DNA from: an uncultured Clostridia bacterium
GTDB taxonomy: Bacteria > Bacillota > Clostridia > Oscillospirales > CAG-272
NCBI GenBank assembly: GCA_944384525.1
Contig: CALWTR010000003.1
Coordinates: 1-38,500, forward strand
Length of the DNA: 38,500 bases
Reading direction: 5' to 3'
Shown: in pieces, positions 27,076 to 35,099 of the stretch
Layout: each line of letters starts with the position of its first letter
Position numbering within the stretch: position 1 is the first letter of the stretch
Position numbers and translations under genes: made by a program
Notes under the pieces: generated by a model
The model's database searches: none
Seen by the model: the letters and a program-made list of their open reading frames with translations, nothing else
Told to the model about the DNA's origin: nothing

Positions 27076-28323
27076 TCAAGTGATTCTTTTTATCCGTTCT
27101 CCCGGCATTATCTCGACGAGTCCCTTGATCTGCAGTGCAGATACCGAGCGCAGTACCGCGCTTATGGGAATGTCCTCGCGGACCAGTTCGTCGTATGTAC
27201 ATCCATTTTCCGGGATATCGTTATATATCCGATACTCGTCGCCGGTAAGCGATGCGACGATACGATCCAGATCCGCCTGTCTGACCGCCGCTTCGGCGTC
27301 GGCAAGCTCTTTTTCCATCTCTATTGAGGAGAGCTCGTCATCGGACGGCGGTTCCGGGTGATGTTTATCGGATGATATTCTGTACTTATAAAGTACCCGC
27401 TCCATATTAAGCGGTTTTTCGGACAGCAGGCTGAACACATTTACCTTGCCGGGATATACGAACTCAAAATCTCTGAGAACATCATCAGCACAGGTAAGTA
27501 TCTTTGCGCCTTTTCTTATCAGGATAGTCGACGCCTCGCTGTTCTCACTGTCTGCGTTACCGGGCACGGCATAAACCGCGCGCCCTTGCTTAAATGCATA
27601 ATTTGCAGTTATGATAGAGCCGCTGTCTGCATTGCCCTCTACTACGACGGTCGCGTCCGACAGCGCACTTATTATTCTGTTCCTCTTCGGAAAATTATGT
27701 CTCATCGGAGGCGTTCCCGGAGGATATTCCGTAATTACCGCACCGTTTTTGATTATCTCTCTCATAAGATAAGCGTGCGATTTAGGATATACGACGTCGA
27801 TCCCGGAGCCGAGCACTGCGACAGTCATTGCGCCCGCTGCAAGAGCAGCTGCATGAGATACTCCGTCTATACCTAGAGCCATACCGCTGACGACGGTGCC
27901 TCCGGCGGCAGCAATATCTTTCGCTATAGAAAACGCCATTTTTCTGCCGTAGTCGCTGGCGCTCCGCGTACCGACCACGGAAACCGAAAGCCCGTCCGTG
28001 AAAACATCTTTCCGTCCTTTGAAATATATGACGGCAGGAGGGTCGTCTATTCCCTTAAGCTTTTCCGGGTATTCCGGACTTTCATAAGTGATAATTGAAA
28101 CTCCGGCATCCGAGCAGTAATCGAGTATTGCTCCGGAGCGCCGAAGACTCTTGTCCGAAAAGCGCTCGACAGCATTGCTGTTCGGGAACATTTCCGAGAT
28201 ATCATCGGGGTCCGCAGCGTATGCTGCTGCCGGTGAGCCGTATCTCTCATATATTTTTCGGAACATATCCGTCCCGGGCGTACATGCGAGCGACAGCCAT
28301 ATCCAGTATATAATATTTTTCAT
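27076..28323 (-). CDS. dprA: DNA processing protein DprA
   Basis: 415 aa; the ATG overlaps the trmH stop (ATGA). An N-terminal SAM-like domain (about 1-65, RYGSPAAAYAADPDDI) is followed by the Rossmann core: VVGTRSASDYGRKMA, VSGMALGIDGVSHAAALAAG, AVLGSGIDVVYPKSHAYL, NFPKRNRIISALSDATVVVEG, and AVPGN. A charged linker of about 50 residues (310-360) leads to a winged-helix C-terminus (YNDIPENGCTYDEL to GLVEIMPGERIKR). It loads RecA onto incoming single-stranded DNA. It is slightly longer than usual because of the linker. Confidence 0.97.
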   Translation of the reverse strand: MKNIIYWIWLSLACTPGTDMFRKIYERYGSPAAAYAADPDDISEMFPNSNAVERFSDKSLRRSGAILDYCSDAGVSIITYESPEYPEKLKGIDDPPAVIYFKGRKDVFTDGLSVSVVGTRSASDYGRKMAFSIAKDIAAAGGTVVSGMALGIDGVSHAAALAAGAMTVAVLGSGIDVVYPKSHAYLMREIIKNGAVITEYPPGTPPMRHNFPKRNRIISALSDATVVVEGNADSGSIITANYAFKQGRAVYAVPGNADSENSEASTILIRKGAKILTCADDVLRDFEFVYPGKVNVFSLLSEKPLNMERVLYKYRISSDKHHPEPPSDDELSSIEMEKELADAEAAVRQADLDRIVASLTGDEYRIYNDIPENGCTYDELVREDIPISAVLRSVSALQIKGLVEIMPGERIKRIT

Positions 28324-29159
28324 ATTTCAGCTTTGCTCTGCTCCCACATAAGGACTGCGGCTGCTGCCGCGGCGTTGAGCGACTCGGTATTCTCCGAGAT
28401 CGGGATGAAGATACTGCCCGAGCACATCGAGGATATCGCGGCAGGGATCCCGTGTCCCTCGTTGCCTATTATAATAACGTCACTGCGCCTGAGTCCGGAA
28501 TTACCTACGGAAACAGCCCGGTCAGACAGTTCCGCGGCAAAAACCCGCCTCCCGTTTTTCCTTATGACGCCTATAAGCCTTTCCACGTCGTCCGCCACAG
28601 TGAATCTGAGACGGAACAGCGCGCCCATCGCGGCGCGCACCGTTTTGGGATTATAAATATCTGCGCAGTCTGAGGACATGAGTATCCTGTCGAAGCCGAA
28701 AGCGGCGGCACTGCGTATCACCGTCCCGAGATTTCCCGGGTCTCTCAGTGAATACAGCATGACCATCCGATCGGCGTTTTCAAAAAAAGTATCTTCATTA
28801 TATATTATAACACCGTCTGACGAAAAGTCAAGATATTTCGCCCTGGCAAGGATCCCCTGCGGCGCTTTTTCGGTCGACATTTTTTCAAAACAGCCGGCAG
28901 ATACGGTTACGATACGAGTATCGGAATATTTTTTATCAGAGAGCAATGAGGACACGATCCCGGCGTATTCTCCGAACTTATCCTCCCTTACAAAGACCGT
29001 ATCCATAGCGATCCCGGCGCGCGCGGCCTCAGTGAACAGCTTTATTCCCTCGACGAGGAAACATCCGAACTCGTCTCTGCCCTTTTTGTCATGCAATGCC
29101 ACGCACTCCGAAACTAACGGATTTTTTCTGCTTGTAACGGTATCTTTAAAAAATAACAT
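28320..29159 (-). CDS. TrmH-family (SpoU) rRNA/tRNA 2'-O-methyltransferase
   Basis: 279 aa, GGAG 8 nt before the ATG. An N-terminal substrate-binding domain (VTSRKNPLVSECVALHDKKGRDEFGCFLVEG) precedes the SPOUT knot: LRDPGNLGTVIRSAAAFG, IIGNEGHGIP, and IPISENTESLNAAAAAAVLMWE, the three SpoU motifs. It methylates a ribose 2'-OH using S-adenosylmethionine; the exact RNA is not deducible. It is the first gene of the 16-gene run, and its ribosome site touches the T-tract of the rplT terminator, so it may be reached by readthrough. Confidence 0.93.
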   Translation of the reverse strand: MLFFKDTVTSRKNPLVSECVALHDKKGRDEFGCFLVEGIKLFTEAARAGIAMDTVFVREDKFGEYAGIVSSLLSDKKYSDTRIVTVSAGCFEKMSTEKAPQGILARAKYLDFSSDGVIIYNEDTFFENADRMVMLYSLRDPGNLGTVIRSAAAFGFDRILMSSDCADIYNPKTVRAAMGALFRLRFTVADDVERLIGVIRKNGRRVFAAELSDRAVSVGNSGLRRSDVIIIGNEGHGIPAAISSMCSGSIFIPISENTESLNAAAAAAVLMWEQSKAEI

Positions 29160-29172
29160 ATGATAGTCTCCG

Positions 29173-29209
29173 AAAAAAACCGGTTACCGCACATGTGTGC
29201 GGTAACCGG
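29173..29209 (-). terminator. Intrinsic terminator after rplT
   Basis: A perfect 13-bp stem (29180-29192 with 29197-29209) over a 4-nt loop, then seven T on the minus strand (29179-29173), 13 nt after the rplT stop. The trmH ribosome site begins right after the T-tract. Confidence 0.92.
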
Positions 29210-29221
29210 ATATTAATCAGA

Positions 29222-29575
29222 TCAGAGCGCGGCCTTTGCCTTGCTGCAGATCTCTGCAAAAGCGTCTTTATCGGATATTGCTATTTCCGAGAGCATCTTG
29301 CGGTTGAGCTCGATGCCAGCCTTCTTAAGGCCGTGCATAAGGGTTGAATAATTCATCCCGCATACCTTAGCCTGAGCGGATATTCTGGTGATCCAGAGCG
29401 AACGGAAATCTCTCTTCTTGAGTTTGCGGCCGGCGAAAGCATAGTTGCCGCTTTTCATGACGGCCTGCTTGGCCATCTTAAAATGCTTGGACTTTGCTCC
29501 CCAGTATCCTTTTGCCGCCTTAAGTATGCTCTTTCTTCTCTTGCGGGTCATTACCGCGCCTTTTACTCTTGCCAT
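29222..29575 (-). CDS. rplT: Ribosomal protein bL20
   Basis: 117 aa, GGAGG before the [29 protein letters not shown] and the [21 protein letters not shown] block are diagnostic. L20 binds 23S rRNA early in assembly and is the known autorepressor of infC-rpmI-rplT in Firmicutes. Last gene of that operon, followed by a strong terminator. Confidence 0.98.
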   Translation of the reverse strand: MARVKGAVMTRKRRKSILKAAKGYWGAKSKHFKMAKQAVMKSGNYAFAGRKLKKRDFRSLWITRISAQAKVCGMNYSTLMHGLKKAGIELNRKMLSEIAISDKDAFAEICSKAKAAL

Positions 29576-29617
29576 TCTATCTTATCCTCCTGAATTTTCA
29601 AATATAAAATGCCCGGC

Positions 29618-29812
29618 TTATTTCTGTATGAGCGTTCTGATAGCCGGAGCCATCGAAGAGCTGAGTACGGCGCTCTTTCTGAGGCTTCTCTTGCGCTTAG
29701 GCGTCTTAAGGCCGAGATTGTGGCGGTGATGAGAGTGATTCATCTTTACCTTTCCGCTTCCCGTGACGGTGAATCTTTTAGCCGATGCTTTATGTGTTTT
29801 GATTTTTCCCAT
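29618..29812 (-). CDS. rpmI: Ribosomal protein bL35
   Basis: 64 aa, GGAG 8 nt before the ATG. MGKIKTHKASAKRFTVTGSGK and the His-rich HSHHRHNLG segment are typical. It lies between infC (74 nt upstream) and rplT (42 nt downstream). Confidence 0.98.
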   Translation of the reverse strand: MGKIKTHKASAKRFTVTGSGKVKMNHSHHRHNLGLKTPKRKRSLRKSAVLSSSMAPAIRTLIQK

Positions 29813-29886
29813 TGTTTTATACTCCTGACGTAATTATTTCGGCGCCGTGCCGATGGGCGATTCAAACATTGGAATTCAAAATAAAA

Positions 29887-30411
29887 TTATTTTGCCTGAT
29901 TTTTCAAAGGGGCGATCGTAATGGACATATACCTGCCCTCGAGCTGGGGCTTCTTTTCAGCAGAGCCGAATTCGCTGCAGGCCTCCTGGAATTTTCCGAT
30001 CACCTCTGCTCCAAGCTCGGTATGAGCCATTTCCCTGCCCTTGAAGCGCACGACCGCTTTGACCTTATCTCCGCCGGAGAGGAATTTCTTTGCCTGATTG
30101 ACACGAGTCTCAAAGTCATGAACGTCTATACGGCAGGAGAGCTGTACCTCCTTGATCTTGACGATGACCTGTTTCTTTTTGGCTTCCTTCTCTTTTTTGT
30201 CTCTCTCGAAGCGGAACTTGCCGTAATCCATTGCGCGGCAAACCGGCGGCGTCGCTGTCGGTGCTATGAGCACAAGATCGACTCCGTGACTGTTCGCATA
30301 TTCCTGCGCTTTATCGAGCTTCATTATTCCGAGCTGTTCGCCGTCGGCTCCTATGAGCCTGACCTCCGGGACCCTGATCTCCTCGTTGATTGGCAAATCC
30401 TTTGTGCTTAT
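29887..30411 (-). CDS. infC: Translation initiation factor IF-3 with an AUA start codon
   Basis: 174 aa. The N-terminal domain opens STKDLPINEEIRVPEVRLIG, a linker rich in Lys/Glu follows (RDKKEKEAKKKQVIVKIKE), and the C-terminal domain ends GRYMSITIAPLKNQAK. IF3 holds 30S subunits apart and checks the start codon. The only well-placed ribosome site (GGAGG at 30425-30421) lies 9 nt before ATA at 30411-30409, and family alignment puts the N-terminus there. The in-frame ATG far upstream (30507) would run through the attenuator. A rare start codon is the known basis of IF3 self-control, so ATA is credible. Confidence 0.93.
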   Translation of the reverse strand: MSTKDLPINEEIRVPEVRLIGADGEQLGIMKLDKAQEYANSHGVDLVLIAPTATPPVCRAMDYGKFRFERDKKEKEAKKKQVIVKIKEVQLSCRIDVHDFETRVNQAKKFLSGGDKVKAVVRFKGREMAHTELGAEVIGKFQEACSEFGSAEKKPQLEGRYMSITIAPLKNQAK

Positions 30412-30569
30412 GGCCGTGTACCTCCAAAAAAAAATGCATACAGAAGATCCGTACGCACACAATAACGCCGCAGATATAACTGCGGAAAAATTATTTACCA
30501 TACGCACGCCTGTGGTATGGTGAGAACGGAATTCTGCTTGTTTTATTCACGGAAGCTGTTTGCTTCACG
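30412..30569 (-). promoter_or_regulatory. infC leader with attenuator (L20-leader type)
   Basis: About 158 nt from the predicted start to the infC start codon. Visible helices in order: GAAGC/GCTTC, ACCATAC/GTATGGT, CCGCAG/CTGCGG, then a terminator hairpin TGCGTAC/GTATGCA (30457-30451 with 30441-30435) and nine T (30434-30426) ending at the GGAGG. Premature stop by this hairpin, favoured when L20 binds, is the known logic of Firmicutes L20 leaders; assignment to that family rests on place and design. Confidence 0.7.
30426..30457 (-). terminator. Attenuator terminator in the infC leader
   Basis: A 7-bp stem (one G-U) with a 9-nt loop, followed by nine T that run directly into the infC ribosome site. 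Confidence 0.7.
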
Positions 30570-30575
30570 CGCATT

Positions 30576-30604
30576 AGTATATCACCTTTTTTCATTCTTG
30601 TCAA
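30576..30604 (-). promoter_or_regulatory. Sigma-A promoter of infC-rpmI-rplT
   Basis: On the minus strand TTGACA (30604-30599), 17 bp, TATACT (30581-30576). The start is near 30569. Confidence 0.88.
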
Positions 30605-30688
30605 GCGTTTTCGGCAAATTTATTTATTTCTCCGATTTTTATGATAATCTCCTAAAACAGCGGGAAAAATATTGTGAAATATTCCGCC

Positions 30689-30717
30689 TTTACAAAGCCG
30701 GCGCCGGCGGATATAAT
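30689..30717 (+). promoter_or_regulatory. Sigma-A promoter of the candidate small RNA
   Basis: TTTACA (30689-30694), 17 bp, TATAAT (30712-30717). The spacer holds a perfect 12-bp GC palindrome, GCCGGCGCCGGC (30697-30708), a possible operator. It diverges from the infC promoter. Confidence 0.7.
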
Positions 30718-30723
30718 ATATAC

Positions 30724-30826
30724 AAAGACACAAGCACCTTCATCATCGCGGATGTATCAATCTTATGGTACCGCTCTTTGCGTTTTATCGTCTTGTGCTT
30801 TAGGGCTGCCAGCAGCCCTTTTTTCT
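30724..30826 (+). ncRNA. Candidate small RNA of unknown family
   Basis: A full promoter precedes this stretch and an intrinsic terminator ends it, with no gene in between. Predicted length is about 100 nt. AAGCAC (30732-30737) pairs with GTGCTT (30795-30800) to close the body; CATC/GATG (30741-30744 with 30751-30754) forms an inner hairpin. It does not match SRP RNA, 6S, tmRNA, T-box or common riboswitch cores that I can recognise. A short open frame from 30752 lacks a ribosome site. It could also be an attenuated leader for lon, though lon has a separate promoter downstream. Confidence 0.5.
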
Positions 30827-30830
30827 TTTT
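30803..30830 (+). terminator. Intrinsic terminator of the candidate small RNA
   Basis: GGGCTG-CCAG-CAGCCC (30803-30818) followed by six T, C and five T. Confidence 0.85.
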
Positions 30831-30880
30831 CTACGCTTTTTACACACACCGTCGCCGGAGCAAATAATTTGAAAAACATG

Positions 30881-30909
30881 TGGAAATCGCGCAACATATA
30901 TGTTATAAT
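30881..30909 (+). promoter_or_regulatory. Probable promoter of lon
   Basis: TGGAAA (30881-30886, 4 of 6), 17 bp, TATAAT (30904-30909, perfect). The start is near 30916, which gives a long 5' UTR of about 220 nt. No CIRCE or CtsR site is evident. Confidence 0.6.
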
Positions 30910-30973
30910 AAATAGAAAACATACCGCCGTCACAGTGATAGTACGACTTGATACGGCTCGCTCCGCCGGATTA

Positions 30974-31078
30974 GAAACAGACAACTGAGAAATAGCCCAC
31001 TGAAAAACAGCCGGCTTAGAAATAGCCAACTGAGAAAAAACGGCGCGAAAAAAGCCGGTGCAAAAAAAGCCGGTGTGA
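30974..31078 (+). repeat. Seven tandem 15-bp repeats in the lon leader
   Basis: Seven units keep an exact 15-bp period. The first four are variants of GAAATAGCCAACTGA (30974, 30989, 31004, 31019); the fifth is degenerate (31034); the last two are AAAAAGCCGGTG plus CAA or TGA (31049, 31064). The frame in phase with lon is open from 30952 across all units and would encode basic pentapeptides such as RNSQL and KKAGA. No start codon with a ribosome site is seen in that frame. Confidence 0.8.
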
Positions 31079-31137
31079 AAGATCTCCGTGCGGCGGCAGG
31101 CAAAACACAAACACAAGAGGTTCAGGTAAAAAACATT

Positions 31138-33468
31138 ATGGCAAACTATTATGAAATGACTGAGGAGCTCACTCTGCCGGTAATACCGGTACGCGGCAAT
31201 GTGGCGTTTCCCTCTGTACAGATAAACATTGACGTTCTTCGAGCCTTTACGCTAAAAGCGCTCGGCGAGGCTACAAGCTCGGACGCTAAAGTACTTCTTC
31301 TTACTCAGAAGGATCTGTCGTCCGAAATGCCGACCGAAAGCCGCCTTTACCGCACCGGTACGGTATGCGTGGTAAAACAGGTGGTCAAAAATCCATCCGG
31401 AAATCTCTCGGTGGTCTTTGAGGGCATAGGCAGAGCCAGCGTTGTCAGCATTACGGAAAAAGACGGCGTGCTCATAGCTTCCGTTATCATGAAGCATGAG
31501 CGCGTTCTCGGCATAACCGGCGAGAAAAGCCGCGCTCTTATGAACGAGATAATGCTGAGGCTGGACGAGCTTCGCAAAATATCCCCTACTTTTTCAGATG
31601 AGATGTATTCCTCCGCAATGGAAATTACGGAGGCAGGACATTTTGCGGATTTCGTAGCATCATCCGCGCTCATGGAGTACAAAAACAAACAAGCCGTTCT
31701 TGAGGCGGTATCCCCTGTCTCAAGGCTGGAAAAGCTGCTGTTCGCCCTTGAAGAAGAGTTGGAGATAGTCAAGTGCGAATATGAAATAAACTCCAAAGTA
31801 CACGCGAAAATAGACAGGAACCAGAAGGAATATTTTCTCAGAGAACAGATCCGTGCCATACAGGAGGAGCTCGGGGATGACTCTGATGACGAGATAGCTG
31901 AGTACTCCGATAAGATAGCCGAGGCAAAACTGCCGATGGAGGTCGAAGAAAAATTATTAAAAGAGCTCGGCAGACTTGCAAAAACTCCGTTCGGCTCCGC
32001 CGAGGGCTCGGTCATAAGGACGTATCTCGATACCTGCCTCGATTTTCCGTGGACCAAGCGCACAAACGAGAGCCCGAATGTGGAATATGCGGCCAAGGTG
32101 CTGAATGAGTGCCATGACGGTCTCGAAAAGGTCAAGGACAGGATACTGGAATTCGTAGCTGTAAAGCAGATATCTCCCGGAGTAAAAAACCAGATAATAT
32201 GCCTGATCGGCCCTCCCGGCGTCGGAAAAACGTCGGTGGCGGCTTCCGTCGCAAAAGCGCTCCGCAGAAAATACGCGAGAGTATCGCTCGGAGGCATGCG
32301 CGACGAGGCGGAGATACGCGGACACAGAAAGACTTATATCGGCGCAATGCCCGGCAGGATAATAGATGCGATAACGACCGCAGGAGTTATAAATCCGGTC
32401 ATAGTTCTGGATGAGATAGACAAGATGTCATCCGACGGGCGCGGAGATCCGTCGGCAGCGCTCCTCGAGGTGCTCGATCCTGAACAGAACAAGAGCTTCC
32501 ACGACAATTTCATGGAGATACCGATAGACCTCTCGGAATGCATGTTCATAGCTACCGCAAACAGCTATGAGGGTATACCGTATCCCCTGCTCGACAGAAT
32601 GGAAGTCATAGAGCTCAGTGCCTACTCCGACTCGGAAAAACTCGCTATCGCCAAAAATCATCTCGTTCCCAATCAGCTCAAAAAACACGGTATGAACCGC
32701 CGCCGCTTCAAGATAACGGACGGGGCGCTGCTCGCAGTGATAAACTCCTATACCAAAGAGGCGGGAGTCAGGAACTTGGAAAGAGTCATAGCCTCGCTGA
32801 TCAGAAAAACAGCAAGAAAAATAGCGGCAGAAGAAGCAAAATCTGTAACAATAACAGAGAAAAATCTGCGAGATTTCCTAGGCAAGGAAAAGTTTTTGCC
32901 GGAGACTCCCGAGAATGAAGATCCGGTCGGAGTCGTAAACGGACTTGCATATACTCAATACGGCGGCGACCTGCTGAAGGTCGAGGTCGTAACTATGGAG
33001 GGCACCGGGAAAATAGAGCTCACCGGTTCGCTCGGCGACGTCATGAAGGAGTCCGCAAAGATAGCGCACAGCTATGTCCGCTCAGTTGCCCAGAAGTACG
33101 GCATAGACCCGGGATTTTACAAGAACAAGGATCTGCATATACATTTTCCGGAGGGCGCAGTACCGAAGGATGGCCCGTCTGCAGGCGTCACGATGGTGAC
33201 CGCGATAATAAGCGCGCTCTCTGAACGCAAGGTCCGCCACGACGTCGCAATGACCGGTGAGGTAACTCTCCGCGGCAAGGTCCTCGCGATAGGAGGACTC
33301 AAGGAAAAGACGCTGGCCGCATACCGCGCAGGTGTGCTCAACGTGATAATCCCGCGCGAAAACGCCCGCGATATCGATGAGCTAGATCCGGAGTGCCGCA
33401 AAAATCTTAATTTCATTACTGTATCCGATGTATCCGAAGTAATAGAAAATGCCCTGCTCCCCCGCTGA
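31138..33468 (+). CDS. lon: ATP-dependent protease Lon
   Basis: 776 aa from the ATG at 31138; LTLPVIPVRGNVAFP is the normal N-terminus. N-domain 1-205, coiled linker to about 300, AAA+ module with Walker A GPPGVGKT (358-365) and Walker B VIVLDEID, sensor and lid, then the S16 protease with dyad S681 (KDGPSAGV) and K722 (GGLKEK). It degrades misfolded and regulatory proteins in the cytoplasm. The ribosome site is weak (AGGT 10 nt upstream). A GTG at 31075 in the same frame would add 21 residues but has no site. Upstream DNA holds a 15-bp repeat array. Confidence 0.98.
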   Translation: MANYYEMTEELTLPVIPVRGNVAFPSVQINIDVLRAFTLKALGEATSSDAKVLLLTQKDLSSEMPTESRLYRTGTVCVVKQVVKNPSGNLSVVFEGIGRASVVSITEKDGVLIASVIMKHERVLGITGEKSRALMNEIMLRLDELRKISPTFSDEMYSSAMEITEAGHFADFVASSALMEYKNKQAVLEAVSPVSRLEKLLFALEEELEIVKCEYEINSKVHAKIDRNQKEYFLREQIRAIQEELGDDSDDEIAEYSDKIAEAKLPMEVEEKLLKELGRLAKTPFGSAEGSVIRTYLDTCLDFPWTKRTNESPNVEYAAKVLNECHDGLEKVKDRILEFVAVKQISPGVKNQIICLIGPPGVGKTSVAASVAKALRRKYARVSLGGMRDEAEIRGHRKTYIGAMPGRIIDAITTAGVINPVIVLDEIDKMSSDGRGDPSAALLEVLDPEQNKSFHDNFMEIPIDLSECMFIATANSYEGIPYPLLDRMEVIELSAYSDSEKLAIAKNHLVPNQLKKHGMNRRRFKITDGALLAVINSYTKEAGVRNLERVIASLIRKTARKIAAEEAKSVTITEKNLRDFLGKEKFLPETPENEDPVGVVNGLAYTQYGGDLLKVEVVTMEGTGKIELTGSLGDVMKESAKIAHSYVRSVAQKYGIDPGFYKNKDLHIHFPEGAVPKDGPSAGVTMVTAIISALSERKVRHDVAMTGEVTLRGKVLAIGGLKEKTLAAYRAGVLNVIIPRENARDIDELDPECRKNLNFITVSDVSEVIENALLPR

Positions 33469-33494
33469 CCGGGAACAGGCCTCGGTGAATATCC

Positions 33495-34094
33495 ATGAAG
33501 ATCAACGTCAATAATGCAGAAATAAAGATCAGCGCTGGCGACGTAAAGCAGTTTCCCCGTGAGAGACTGCCGCAGATAGTCCTGTCCGGGCGCTCCAACG
33601 TGGGAAAAAGCTCGATGATAAACGCCCTTCTGGGCAGAAAATCTCTCGCGCGTGTCTCCTCATCTCCAGGAAAAACGGTAACTCTCAACTTTTACGATAT
33701 AGACGGCAAAATAATTTTTGCCGATCTTCCCGGATACGGCTATGCTCGGCGCTCTCGTGATACAAAACGAGGCTTCAGCACTCTGACCGAAAGCTATTTT
33801 CTCAAAAACCCCTCGTCCGACCTTATAAAACTCGTCATACAGCTGATAGACGTGCGTATAGGACCGACCGAGGACGACCTGATGATGATAGATTTTCTCT
33901 CGAAAAGCGGTCTCCCATTCATAGTCACCGCAACTAAAGCGGACAAGCTTTCACCGTCAAAGCTGATCGAAACCGTGTCAAATATAGAAAAGACTTTCTT
34001 CTCCGGTACGGATATACGCGTGATACCATTTTCCTCAGTGACCGGACAGGGCAAGCAAGAGCTTTGGAAGCTGATTCTGAAAGCAGCGGAATAA
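33495..34094 (+). CDS. engB: Ribosome biogenesis GTPase EngB (YsxC)
   Basis: 199 aa. G1 GRSNVGKSS (32-40), G2 region SSSPGKTVTLNFY, G3 DLPGYGYA, G4 TKADK, G5 SSVTGQG. It is needed for 50S assembly. lon-engB is a conserved pair in Firmicutes; the gap is 26 nt and the ribosome site is weak (GGTGA), so it may rely on lon translation. Confidence 0.97.
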   Translation: MKINVNNAEIKISAGDVKQFPRERLPQIVLSGRSNVGKSSMINALLGRKSLARVSSSPGKTVTLNFYDIDGKIIFADLPGYGYARRSRDTKRGFSTLTESYFLKNPSSDLIKLVIQLIDVRIGPTEDDLMMIDFLSKSGLPFIVTATKADKLSPSKLIETVSNIEKTFFSGTDIRVIPFSSVTGQGKQELWKLILKAAE

Positions 34095-34156
34095 AATTGA
34101 AATGTGCGTCCCGGCATCAGCCGGAACAAAGAAAAAATTAAAAGGATCTTTTTGAA

Positions 34157-34912
34157 ATGCCGGAAATTTTGATCGAATATATCCTGACCATACCGGTCGT
34201 GCTCGCCGCACTTACGATACATGAATTCAGCCACGGATACGCGGCATATCTGCTTGGAGATCCGACGGCGAAGGAACAGGGGCGTCTGTCACTCAATCCG
34301 CTCAGGCACATAGACATTTTCGGCGCGCTGTGCATGATACTTTTCCGATTCGGATGGGCAAAACCGGTAAATATCAACCCTGCCTATTTCAAAAAGCCGA
34401 AGCGCGATTTCGCCGTCACGGCGGTGGCAGGCCCGCTCTCGAATTTGTTGACCGCATTCATATCCGCGCTTATATACCTAATTCTGTTGAATATCTTTAA
34501 CTCGATGATCGTGAGCGGAGCGATATCCGGAGGCTTTGCATATGACCTCTGTTATTATATACTGCTGTTCATTTATCTTTTCCATATGGTAAATCTCGGG
34601 CTTGCGATATTCAATCTTATTCCCCTGCCCCCGCTCGACGGCTCCAGAGTAGTATATGCACTTCTTCCGGAGAGAACTTATTTTAAGCTGATGAGCAAGG
34701 AACAGATACTCTATATCATCCTGCTCGTTTGGATATTCATCGGCGACAGCGTCGCCTACTTTCTCCTGAGCATACCGCTTATCGCCGCTAATCCGCTACT
34801 GTCGTTTTTAGCAGGATTTTTCTCTCTCAGCGGCATGATCTCGTATGTAAACGGATTGCTCTCCGACCTTATGTTCTCATTCTGGGAGCTGATCCCGTTT
34901 CTTAAAGCGTGA
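34157..34912 (+). CDS. M50 site-2-protease-type membrane metallopeptidase
   Basis: 251 aa, AAAGGA upstream. The zinc site is HEFSH in the first membrane helix (ALTIHEFSHGYAAYLLGD) with the third ligand in NLIPLPPLDGSRVV; about five to six hydrophobic helices. It is the short SREBP/YwhC-like M50 group, without a PDZ domain. It cleaves substrates inside the membrane; the target is unknown. It commonly stands before scpA in clostridia. Confidence 0.92.
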   Translation: MPEILIEYILTIPVVLAALTIHEFSHGYAAYLLGDPTAKEQGRLSLNPLRHIDIFGALCMILFRFGWAKPVNINPAYFKKPKRDFAVTAVAGPLSNLLTAFISALIYLILLNIFNSMIVSGAISGGFAYDLCYYILLFIYLFHMVNLGLAIFNLIPLPPLDGSRVVYALLPERTYFKLMSKEQILYIILLVWIFIGDSVAYFLLSIPLIAANPLLSFLAGFFSLSGMISYVNGLLSDLMFSFWELIPFLKA

Positions 34913-35099
34913 CCTTATATGCCGGAGACAAATCGGATCAGAGCGCTTTTTCATGCGCGCCGGCAGTCGGATGTTGACCGGAATGATACAGCTGAAAAAA
35001 GGATGACCTAAGAACTGGCGTTATACGGTCATGCGGCTATTTTCCGTGTCAACAGTTAAAACGCGCATTTTCTGAAAATAATATATAAGGACATTTAAA

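Noticed and set aside
30752-30988. Short hydrophobic open frame across the candidate small RNA
   Set aside because: No ribosome site, and it would run through an intrinsic terminator.
30974-31078. CRISPR-like array
   Set aside because: Units are 15 bp, degenerate and adjoining, with no unique spacers or cas genes.
30763-31116. Minus-strand frame with pentapeptide-like repeats (FFCTG, SQLAI, SKPAV)
   Set aside because: The periodicity follows from the 15-bp DNA repeat; no ribosome site and the frame ends in the candidate small RNA.
34913-35099. Possible gene or promoter before scpA
   Set aside because: No open frame with a ribosome site; a TTGACC near 34974 has no matching -10.
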